The notes under the pieces: generated by a model | What the model was told of the DNA's origin: nothing | Database searches by the model: none | What the model saw: only the letters and a program-made list of their open reading frames with translations | Part shown: positions 1-4,517 of the stretch, in pieces | Numbering within the stretch: position 1 is the stretch's first letter | Layout: every line of letters begins with the position of its first letter | Position numbers and translations under genes: made by a program | Source: DASQVO01 sp035640715 | GTDB taxonomy: Bacteria > Actinomycetota > Actinomycetes > Streptosporangiales > Streptosporangiaceae | DNA length: 7,356 nucleotides | Direction: 5' to 3' | Assembly (NCBI GenBank): GCA_035640715.1 | Contig: DASQVO010000556.1 | Coordinates: 1-7,356, forward strand

Positions 1-34
1 GCCAACTGACACCAGCTTCCCGGGAAGGGGACGC

Positions 35-487
35 GTGAAGAGTGCCGAGGAGATCATGAACATCCTGGAGGCGTACGACCTGACGGGGTCGTTCCGGGAC
101 GCGGGCGAGCTCGCTGGCTGCTCGCATCACACGGTAGCCCGTTACGTGCGGGCAAGAGATGAAGGACGCCTGGTACCCGGGGCTGCGGAGCCGCGGGACA
201 GCGTGATCGACGGCTACCTGGAGAAGATCGAGGAGCTCGTCGAGCACAGCAAGGGCAGGATCCGTGCCGGCAAGGTGCACGGCAAGATCACCGCGATGGG
301 GTTCACGGGGTCGGGGCGGACGACGCGGCGGGCGGTCGCGAAGGCGAAGGAGGCCTGGCGTTCCGGGCGGCGCAGGGTGCACCGCCCGTGGATCGCCGAG
401 CCGGCGAGGAGCTCTTCGGCACCTGCGAGACCCGGCCGCCGGCCTGAACGCCCGGCCGGACGCCGGCCTGCCGGGGCCACCCGATAG
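35..487 (+). pseudogene. istA: IS21-family transposase IstA, N-terminal fragment
   Basis: The GTG start at 35 follows a purine-rich ribosome site (GGGAAGGGG, 22-30) by four bases. The first about 123 residues read as a typical actinobacterial IstA N-terminus: MKSAEEIMNILEAYDLTG, a helix-turn-helix around residues 18-42 (AGELAGCSHHTVARYV), then the second DNA-binding segment ending RRRVHRPWIAEP. After this point (about nt 403) the frame becomes an Ala/Arg/Pro-rich run with no family resemblance and stops at 485-487. The DDE catalytic domain, normally the following about 300 residues, is absent. If translated, the product could bind IS ends but could not catalyse strand transfer. The break is a deletion or recombination joint rather than a simple point frameshift, because no IstA-like sequence resumes in any frame. 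Confidence 0.8.
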
Positions 488-611
488 CCAGCCAGGTTCC
501 GGGGCAGGGACCGCAGTCCAGGGTGGGCGAAGCCCATCGGCGAAGCCGACCCCGAAGGCGCCCTTGACGGCGGGCACTGACCCGCACACTCCCTCAGCGG
601 GTGGCCCCGGC
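470..611. repeat. 142-nt structured inverted-repeat element with internal stem-loops
   Basis: A perfect 14-bp inverted repeat (470-483, GCCGGGGCCACCCG; 598-611, its exact reverse complement) encloses 114 nt that can fold further. There is a 6-bp hairpin at 495-512 (GGTTCC/GGGACC). A three-way junction spans 521-552, where GGGT/ACCC encloses two look-alike hairpins, GGGC-GAA-GCCC (525-535) and CGGC-GAA-GCCG (538-548). A 5-bp hairpin lies at 570-585 (GCGGG/CCCGC). On the minus strand the twin hairpins read with TTCG-containing loops. No protein signal fits any frame here. It may be a structured RNA, a MITE-like or REP-like mobile repeat, or a cruciform site. I do not recognise it as a known riboswitch. 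High GC makes some pairing likely by chance, but a perfect 14-bp closing stem plus a nested junction is more than expected. Confidence 0.5.
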
Positions 612-643
612 CCCCGCCCAGGACCGTCCCCGGGCTCCCGAAA

Positions 644-739
644 GTGCGGTCGCTTCTCACGAACAAAAACCGCGGTTCCATCCACCGAGTGCGGTCAGAA
701 CTCGCGAACAAACGCGGTCAGTTCTCACGACCAAAATCA
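644..739 (+). repeat. IS21-type right-end direct repeats (three copies)
   Basis: Three related copies of a unit of about 25 bp lie at 644-668, 689-712 and 712-739. Each has the form gtGCGGTC, then about six variable bases, then TC(A/G)CGA(A/C)CAAA. The last copy, GCGGTCAGTTCTCACGACC followed by AAAATCA, ends the element. Multiple subterminal repeats of this kind are the transposase-binding sites of IS21 elements. The block is much more AT-rich than the sequence on its left. The sequence after 739 is continuous with a glutaminase reading frame, which fixes the IS boundary. Confidence 0.65.
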
Positions 740-1152
740 GCCGCAAGCTGGTCGCCGGGTACAACGCGCATGTCTTCGACTCCCTGGTTATCGGCCACGG
801 CAGGACCACCAAACGCGACCCGCGCCGGAAGAAAAACCAGACCCAGATCGAGGGCGTGGTCGCCCTCACCTGGGCGGCCAGCCAGGGCGACCTCAACGAG
901 GTGCGCGCCTTGGTCGCCAGCGGTGTCGAGCCAAGCACCGCCGACTACGACGGCCGCACGGCCCTGCATCTTGCCGCGGCGGAAGGCCAACTGGACGTCG
1001 TCCGGTACCTGCTCGCCGCCGGGGCCGACCCCCAGCCGGCCGACCGCTGGGGCGGAACCCCGCACTCCGACGCCGAGGCCAACGGCCACGCACAGGTCGC
1101 CGAGCTGATCCGCCGGGCGGCTCAGCCAGATGAAGGGAAGGTCGCGATATGA
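740..1152 (+). pseudogene. glsA: Glutaminase C-terminal (ankyrin) fragment, catalytic domain lost
   Basis: From SRKLVAGYNAHVFDSL onward this frame matches the C-terminal part of glutaminases that carry an ankyrin domain. The order is the same as in animal GLS: a linker with DPRR and a following Q-rich basic stretch, then AASQGDLNEVRALVASG, then DYDGRTALHLAAAEG with VVRYLLAAGADP, then DRWGGTP and GHAQVAELI. Family knowledge: these enzymes hydrolyse glutamine to glutamate and ammonia with a serine-dependent beta-lactamase-fold domain N-terminal to the ankyrins. That domain is absent, because the open frame enters directly from the IS21 right end at 739. No start with a ribosome site precedes the fragment, so it is a 5'-truncated pseudogene. 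The stop TGA (1150-1152) overlaps the next gene's ATG. A free-standing ankyrin protein is the alternative, but the DPRR linker and DRW-TP pattern favour glutaminase. Confidence 0.65.
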
Positions 1153-1529
1153 GCGGCACAGGAGTAACCCCGGCCATGGTGGTTGCGGTCCTGCTAGCAG
1201 ACGGCTGGCACCGGATCGTCCCCGGCTCGTTCTCGGTCGGCCCGCTGAGCTTCGACGCCGAAGCCGGCCTGGGCACGCCCGGCTTCCGCTTCGAAGAGGC
1301 CGACCCCGCCAGGCCCTACCGTCCCGCCACCCTGGCCGGCCCCCTGGGCAGCATCCTCGCCGTCCGTCAGGTCAACTCCGCCGACTACCTCAGCGCGCTG
1401 GACAGTCCAGGCGCTAGGCACGGCGGCCACTTGGCCCCGGAAGATGCTGTAGGTCTACTGGTCCTCGGCATGTCCTCAGTACTCGTGCGGAACCGCCGAT
1501 CGTCCGTTTGCGTCTTGGACCAAAACTGA
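1149..1529 (+). CDS. Small protein of unknown function, coupled to the glutaminase fragment
   Basis: The ATG at 1149 overlaps the glutaminase stop (ATGA), implying translational coupling and co-transcription in the ancestral locus. The 126-residue product starts MSGTGVTPAMVVAVLLADGW, which looks like an amphipathic helix. It continues with a Gly/Pro-rich section to about residue 93 and has good actinobacterial codon bias. I do not recognise a family. The last about 33 residues (after SPGARHGG, nt about 1428) have poorer codon bias and run into the attachment-site region, and the TGA stop lies inside a short repeat (TGAGACCC) found again at 1735 and 1747. The native C-terminus has therefore probably been replaced by recombination at this point. 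With its upstream partner beheaded, expression today is doubtful. Confidence 0.5.
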   Translation: MSGTGVTPAMVVAVLLADGWHRIVPGSFSVGPLSFDAEAGLGTPGFRFEEADPARPYRPATLAGPLGSILAVRQVNSADYLSALDSPGARHGGHLAPEDAVGLLVLGMSSVLVRNRRSSVCVLDQN

Positions 1530-1544
1530 GACCCCGCAACCCAG

Positions 1545-1578
1545 AAACACCCGGACCGCGATCTTGGCCCGGGTGTTT
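1545..1578. terminator. Bidirectional intrinsic terminator next to the tRNA-Phe remnant
   Basis: AAACACCCGG (1545-1554) pairs perfectly with CCGGGTGTTT (1569-1578), a 10-bp stem with a 14-nt loop. It is followed by TTTT on the plus strand and, because of the leading AAA, by a U-run on the minus strand too. It lies 18 bp beyond the 3' end of the minus-strand tRNA-Phe remnant, so it is probably that tRNA's own terminator. It would also stop transcription arriving from the small gene on the left. Confidence 0.7.
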
Positions 1579-1595
1579 TCGCTGGTCAGGCTGGG

Positions 1596-1637
1596 TGGTC
1601 AGGGGCGGGGTCGAACCGCCGACCTTCCGCTTTTCAG
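1596..1637 (-). other. tRNA-Phe(GAA) 3' end (positions 32-73): integrase attachment core
   Basis: Read on the minus strand from 1637 to 1596, the 42 bases fit tRNA numbering 32-73 without a gap: anticodon loop CTGAAAA (anticodon GAA), 3' anticodon strand GCGGA, variable loop AGGTC, T-arm GGCGG-TTCGACC-CCGCC, acceptor strand CCTGACC and discriminator A. The next bases are CCC, so CCA is not encoded. Upstream of position 32 the match ends at once: TAATA stands where the pairing strand TCCGC should be, and no D-arm follows. An exact stop at the anticodon loop is the signature of a tyrosine-integrase crossover in a tRNA gene. tRNA-Phe is the known target of the actinomycete element pMEA100. This is an attL/attR or attP core, not a working tRNA gene. 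Confidence 0.8.
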
Positions 1638-1647
1638 TATTACACCC

Positions 1648-1754
1648 GACCGTCCACCAGCATCCATGACCGTCCATCCGTGCTGCTCGCAAACGGCCCC
1701 TGGACGTAGGCGGACGGCCCTGGACGTAGATAAATGAGACCCAAACTGAGACCC
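1648..1754. repeat. Paired short direct repeats beside the attachment core (probable arm sites)
   Basis: Three pairs of direct repeats are stacked next to the tRNA core: GACCGTCCA at 1648-1656 and 1668-1676 (20-bp period), CCCTGGACGTAG at 1698-1709 and 1718-1729 (20-bp period), and TGAGACCC at 1735-1742 and 1747-1754 (12-bp period). A further TGAGACCC copy within AAACTGAGACCC lies on the other side of the core at 1527-1534. Families of short direct repeats flanking a tRNA-derived core are what arm-binding tyrosine integrases and their excisionases use. No integrase or excisionase gene lies within the window, so the function is inferred from position and pattern only. Confidence 0.55.
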
Positions 1755-1759
1755 TCCGC

Positions 1760-2133
1760 CAAGACAGCAGTCCCTCGATCCAGGCCACGCGCACCCGCCT
1801 GATCTGTACCCCGACTGGAGGGTGACCGGACAATCCAGGCCGCACGCAGATCTGGTTGATCGGCGCGGCGAGGCGACGGAAGCGGCCAGGCCCGCGGACG
1901 CGCAGCGCGCCGTCCTTATGATCCCGGTGCGAGGCCTTGGCCGGGGACCTGCGAGCCGATCAGCGCGGCGGTCGCGAGCGCGATCGGCACGCGGGCTGCT
2001 GAGGCAATCGCCGGGATCGCAGTGACGCTGACGTTGAACGACTCCGTGGGACGAGTCTGTCGCTGAAACTGACAATCTGGCTGTCCTTTGAGCCCGTTGC
2101 TGTTCGTCGCCCAGTTGCAGCGCGGCTTGGGCG
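1760..2133. other. Gene-free stretch between attachment region and tautomerase gene
   Basis: No convincing gene, RNA or terminator is seen in these about 370 bases. On the minus strand one frame stays open down to the stop at 1916. Its last about 42 codons read as a small hydrophobic, Ala-rich peptide (SVTAIPAIASAARVPIALAT) that could be a decayed C-terminus, but it has no start or ribosome site of its own and I recognise no family. The region probably consists of degraded element DNA. The three-gene operon ends at 2134, and no strong GC hairpin with a T-run follows it on the minus strand. Confidence 0.4.
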
Positions 2134-2556
2134 TCAGTACGGGATCGCCCGGTTCTCCTTCGCCCACAGCCTTTCGGCGTCCGAACCGAGGGGCGGCGGT
2201 GCCAGCCCGTTGATCATCCACAGGTCGCGCGGTGTCTCATCGATGTGGAATTCCCAGTGCAGGCCCTTACCCGCCGCGAACGGCTCGATCAGAGCATTGA
2301 TCCGCTGCCGGGCTGATTTCCGCTTCGCCGGGTCTTCGTAGTGGCGGGCGATGTGGTCAATGGCGACCCGCACACAATCGTCTACCGGCTCGCCTCCGAC
2401 GTAGAACGAGCCTCGGTCCACCTCATGGAACAGCGTCACCACATAGAAGCGGGGCAGCCCGCGGGCCTCGTAGTTACTGGTGACGCGGCCGGCGAACTCC
2501 CGTTTCTCCTGCTCGGTGTAAGCACCGACAGGGTGGTACACGTTCCAGATCGGCAT
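2134..2556 (-). CDS. Tautomerase_3-type tautomerase (cis-CaaD-like superfamily)
   Basis: This is a 140-residue protein starting MPIWNVYHP; the start at 2556 follows a GAGAGGAG ribosome site by a few bases. In the tautomerase superfamily the initiator Met is removed and Pro1 (here residue 2) becomes the catalytic base. The rest matches the Tautomerase_3 pattern: LPRFYVVTLF (34-43), SFYVGGEP (50-57), VRVAIDHIAR (62-71, possible substrate-binding Arg63 and Arg71), WEFHIDETPRDLW (101-113, acidic Glu/Asp) and the C-terminal WAKENRAIPY. The double length (about 140 instead of about 62 residues) is that of the fused beta-alpha-beta members such as cis-3-chloroacrylic acid dehalogenase. The actual substrate is unknown; keto-enol tautomerisation or hydration of a small acid or aldehyde is likely. 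It is last in the operon, 32 bp after the dehydrogenase. It probably acts in the cytoplasm. Confidence 0.85.
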   Translation of the reverse strand: MPIWNVYHPVGAYTEQEKREFAGRVTSNYEARGLPRFYVVTLFHEVDRGSFYVGGEPVDDCVRVAIDHIARHYEDPAKRKSARQRINALIEPFAAGKGLHWEFHIDETPRDLWMINGLAPPPLGSDAERLWAKENRAIPY

Positions 2557-2588
2557 AGTGTCTCCTCTCGCAGGCGCGGTCGAGCGAC

Positions 2589-3293
2589 TCAGCCGCGTAG
2601 GCGGTCCAAGGCGAGTCGGTCGGCAGGACCGCACAGTGCTGCCTTGGCTTGCTCGGTGACCTGGTCGACCAGCACTTCGTCTTGGCCGGCCGTCAGGGCT
2701 TCCATTACTTTCTCCGCGACCAGCTCCGGACTGATCTTCGGTTTCTTGATCGCCGTGACCATCTCGGTGTCGATGAATCCTGCGTGTACCCCGAGTACGT
2801 GGGTGTTCTGTTCGGCGAGCTCCAGGCGCAGAGAGTTGGTCAGCGACCACAGCGCAGCCTTCGATGCGCCATAGGCGCCGGCTCCCGACGCCCACGAGAA
2901 CACGGAGTGCATGTTCACCAGCGCGCCGCCGCCGTTGCGGGCCAGGATCGGCGCGTAGGTCTGTGCCACGCGCAGGGCACCGAAGACGTTGATGTCGAAG
3001 ATCGCCCGGACATCCTCCAGTGCCGGCTTCAACAGCGGACCAGGAATGAGCACCCCCGCGTTGTTGACGACGATGTCCACGTCGCCGGTCCGCTCAGCCA
3101 GCGATCGGACCGACTCGGCGTCCGTGACGTCCAACGTCTCCGCCACGATGCGCGGGTCTTCGCTGGAGGTGGGCTTGCGGGCGGTGGCGTACACCTTGAC
3201 CGCACCGTGCCGTACCAGCGCATCCACGTACGCCCGGCCCAGGCCGCGGCGCCCGCCGGTGACGAGCGCAACCGTGCCCTCGATGGTGGTCAT
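2589..3293 (-). CDS. Short-chain dehydrogenase/reductase (SDR), NADP(H)-type
   Basis: This is a classical SDR of 234 residues. The Rossmann motif is TGGRRGLG (12-19), Asp55-Val56 is the adenine-ring site and NNAG is at 77-80. The catalytic tetrad is Asn102 (DINVFGA), Ser130 (NMHSVFSW), Tyr141 and Lys145 (YGASK). Arg15/Arg16 in the glycine loop and Arg39 after the second strand suggest preference for NADP(H). I chose the ATG at 3293 rather than the GTG at 3302: it overlaps the hydrolase stop (ATGA, typical coupling), sits 8 bases from GGGGG, and gives the usual MTTIEGTVALVTGG start. Expected role: reversible oxidation or reduction of an alcohol, aldehyde or ketone, plausibly the diol or hydroxy product of the hydrolase ahead of it. 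The substrate cannot be read from the sequence. Confidence 0.9.
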   Translation of the reverse strand: MTTIEGTVALVTGGRRGLGRAYVDALVRHGAVKVYATARKPTSSEDPRIVAETLDVTDAESVRSLAERTGDVDIVVNNAGVLIPGPLLKPALEDVRAIFDINVFGALRVAQTYAPILARNGGGALVNMHSVFSWASGAGAYGASKAALWSLTNSLRLELAEQNTHVLGVHAGFIDTEMVTAIKKPKISPELVAEKVMEALTAGQDEVLVDQVTEQAKAALCGPADRLALDRLRG

Positions 3294-4387
3294 CGGATAC
3301 ACCCCCGATCTTCGGTCTGCTCAGCTCCGCATCCGTAACCGCTGAAGCCATCCCCCTGCGGTCGGCACCACGGCAGCGGCTCGGCGACGTGGCTGGTGAG
3401 CCAGGATTCGATGTGCTCATTCACCGCTGGCGCTGCCTCCAGCTGGAGCCAGTGCCCGGCAGGGACGGTGGCCTCGGTGAGGTTTGGGCAGGTGGAATGC
3501 ATCGCGTCGAGCATCGTGGGGCTGTCAAGGTCGGCGACTTGGTCGTAGGCCGCGCCGACGAACAGCACCGGCAGCCGGAGCACGTGGCCGCCCGGCGCGG
3601 CGTCGGCGTAGCGGGCGTTTATCTCGTGGTTGAGGTAGTAGCTGGTGGGCCCGCCGAACCCGTTGCGGGTGAAGGCAGCGGTGAGGTCATCGAAGTCGCG
3701 CTCAGTCAGGACGGTGGTGCTCAGCGGCGCGTCCGGGGCGCTGGGGGCACCGCCGAACCATCCGCCGTCGCGGGTGATCGCTGAGGTCGGTGCGGGCCGG
3801 GTGTGCGCTGCCGGGTCGCCGCGGCGGAACAGCGCCTTGACCGTGTTGCCTGGCACGGCCTCGAACACCGACGCCGCGTGCTTGGCGTGCCTCTCGTAGA
3901 AGGCCATGTAGTCGAACTGGCCGTACGGGTTGGTGTCCTCGGGGTACCTGGCGCGGTCAACCACCGGGAGCAGGCCGTCCCACCCCCGTTCCAGCGTGCC
4001 GAATGGGACACCCAGTGTGGCCGCGGCGACGCACCGCTCGGGGAAGTGAGCGGCGATGTTCCAGACCGTGGGGCTTCCCCAGTCGTGTCCGACCCAGACC
4101 GCCGCCCGGCGCCCGAGGTGGTCCAGCAGCGCGAGCATGTCGGCGACGAGGAGCTCTTGCCGGTAGGCGGCCGGATCGTCATGAACGGTGGAGTCACCGT
4201 AGCCCCGCATGTCGGGCGCGGCGACCCGGTAGCCCCGCGCGGCGAAGTACCCGAACTGGTTCCGCCACGTCGACGCAAGCCCGGGCCAGCCGTGGACGAA
4301 CACCAGCAAGGGACCGTTTTCGGGCCCGGCCTCAAGGTAGGAAGTGGTGTGCGCGGGTGTGACGACCAAATGCCTGAACGTGTTCAT
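3290..4387 (-). CDS. Alpha/beta hydrolase, soluble epoxide hydrolase type
   Basis: The 365-residue product starts MNTFRHLVVTPAHTTSY; the ATG at 4387 follows GGGGGAGG, a strong ribosome site. The oxyanion motif is HGWPG (32-36). The nucleophile elbow is GHDWGS (100-105) with Asp102 as nucleophile, the mark of epoxide hydrolases and fluoroacetate/haloalkane dehalogenases rather than serine esterases. In the cap, GFGGPTSYYLNH (244-254) matches the epoxide-hydrolase segment that carries one ring-opening tyrosine (Tyr250/251). The acid is likely Asp282 (GAAYDQVAD) and the base His312 (PAGHW). The tyrosine favours epoxide hydrolase over dehalogenase. The C-terminal about 30 residues, rich in Gly and Cys, exceed the usual fold and are unexplained. 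First gene of the operon, behind a roughly 75-nt leader; its stop overlaps the dehydrogenase start. Expected reaction: epoxide plus water to vicinal diol in the cytoplasm. Confidence 0.87.
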   Translation of the reverse strand: MNTFRHLVVTPAHTTSYLEAGPENGPLLVFVHGWPGLASTWRNQFGYFAARGYRVAAPDMRGYGDSTVHDDPAAYRQELLVADMLALLDHLGRRAAVWVGHDWGSPTVWNIAAHFPERCVAAATLGVPFGTLERGWDGLLPVVDRARYPEDTNPYGQFDYMAFYERHAKHAASVFEAVPGNTVKALFRRGDPAAHTRPAPTSAITRDGGWFGGAPSAPDAPLSTTVLTERDFDDLTAAFTRNGFGGPTSYYLNHEINARYADAAPGGHVLRLPVLFVGAAYDQVADLDSPTMLDAMHSTCPNLTEATVPAGHWLQLEAAPAVNEHIESWLTSHVAEPLPWCRPQGDGFSGYGCGAEQTEDRGCIR

Positions 4388-4445
4388 GATGCCTCCCCCT
4401 TCCCCGCCGGCGCGCCTCCCGATCAGTACCCCGCGCCGCCAGCTC

Positions 4446-4460
4446 GTTGCTTGATGCAAC
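4446..4460. promoter_or_regulatory. Operator 1 (GTTGC-N5-GCAAC)
   Basis: GTTGCTTGATGCAAC is an imperfect palindrome with perfect 5-bp arms. It lies just downstream of the predicted transcription start of the hydrolase operon (about 4461), where a bound repressor would block promoter escape. It is the reverse complement of operator 2 apart from the central base. HxlR regulators bind such short palindromes as dimers. It is the probable target of the divergent regulator at 4518. Confidence 0.65.
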
Positions 4461-4467
4461 CCACTCC

Positions 4468-4496
4468 AAGCTAACACTGTGCGTTGCATGAAGCAA
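4468..4496 (-). promoter_or_regulatory. Promoter of the hydrolase-dehydrogenase-tautomerase operon
   Basis: On the minus strand TTGCTT (4496-4491) and TAGCTT (4473-4468) are separated by 17 bp, a good match to a housekeeping-sigma promoter. The start would fall near 4461. The -35 lies inside operator 2, and operator 1 covers the first transcribed bases, so one regulator could repress from both positions. Confidence 0.55.
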
Positions 4497-4497
4497 C
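4483..4497. promoter_or_regulatory. Operator 2 (GTTGC-N5-GCAAC), shared by both promoters
   Basis: GTTGCATGAAGCAAC repeats operator 1 in inverted orientation, differing from its reverse complement only at the central base; the two centres are 37 bp apart. It contains the -35 hexamers of both divergent promoters, so binding here should repress the regulator's own gene and the operon together. The half-integral spacing (about 3.5 helical turns) puts the two sites on opposite DNA faces, which argues for independent binding rather than close dimer-dimer contact. Confidence 0.65.
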
Positions 4498-4511
4498 CCT
4501 ACTGGTAGAGT
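4484..4511 (+). promoter_or_regulatory. Promoter of the HxlR regulator gene, probably leaderless
   Basis: TTGCAT (4484-4489) and TAGAGT (4506-4511) are 16 bp apart. Transcription would begin about 7 bp after the -10, at or next to the A of the ATG at 4518. There is no Shine-Dalgarno sequence before that ATG, so the mRNA is probably leaderless, as is common in actinomycetes. The -35 lies in operator 2, giving autoregulation. Confidence 0.55.
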
Positions 4512-4517
4512 GTGATC

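Larger units (their letters stand above)
1..739 (+). mobile_element. Remnant of an IS21-family insertion sequence (5' part of istA plus right end)
   Basis: The stretch starts just upstream of an istA-like gene and ends at the dinucleotide CA at 738-739. Read from the other strand the end is TG-ATTTTGGTCGTGAG, fitting the TG...CA ends of IS21 elements. The right end carries three related direct repeats, as IS21-family ends do for transposase binding. Between the istA fragment (to about 403) and the right end there should be over 1.5 kb encoding the rest of IstA and the helper ATPase IstB, and all of it is missing. The left end lies outside the window, so target duplication cannot be checked. 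The element cannot make its own transposase. That the family is IS21 is fairly sure; that 404-643 belongs to the IS is not. Confidence 0.7.

Noticed and set aside
470..611. Cobalamin riboswitch or T-box identity for the structured element
   Set aside because: Superficial matches exist (GCCAGG, GGGTGG) but the order and the conserved cores are wrong for either class, and no suitable gene follows.
264..1133. A 289-codon plus-strand open frame and overlapping frames from 601 and 644
   Set aside because: It crosses the istA fragment, the structured element and the IS end, and reads as Arg/Pro/Gly-rich low-complexity sequence. Only the glutaminase frame from 740 has family similarity.
1398..1410. 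CTGGACAGTCCAG palindrome as an operator
   Set aside because: It is a perfect 6+1+6 palindrome but lies inside the small gene, with no promoter or second copy nearby, so function is not supported.
1590..1700. A complete tRNA gene
   Set aside because: Positions 1-31 (acceptor 5' strand, D-arm and 5' anticodon strand) are missing; only 32-73 are present.
2557..2895. N-terminal extension of the tautomerase frame
   Set aside because: It overlaps the dehydrogenase gene antiparallel in content and has no family match; the internal ATG at 2556 has a good ribosome site and places the catalytic proline at position 2.
4388..4489. N-terminal extension of the hydrolase frame to 4489
   Set aside because: It would start upstream of the predicted transcript start and span operator 1. 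The ATG at 4387 has a strong Shine-Dalgarno and fits the family length.
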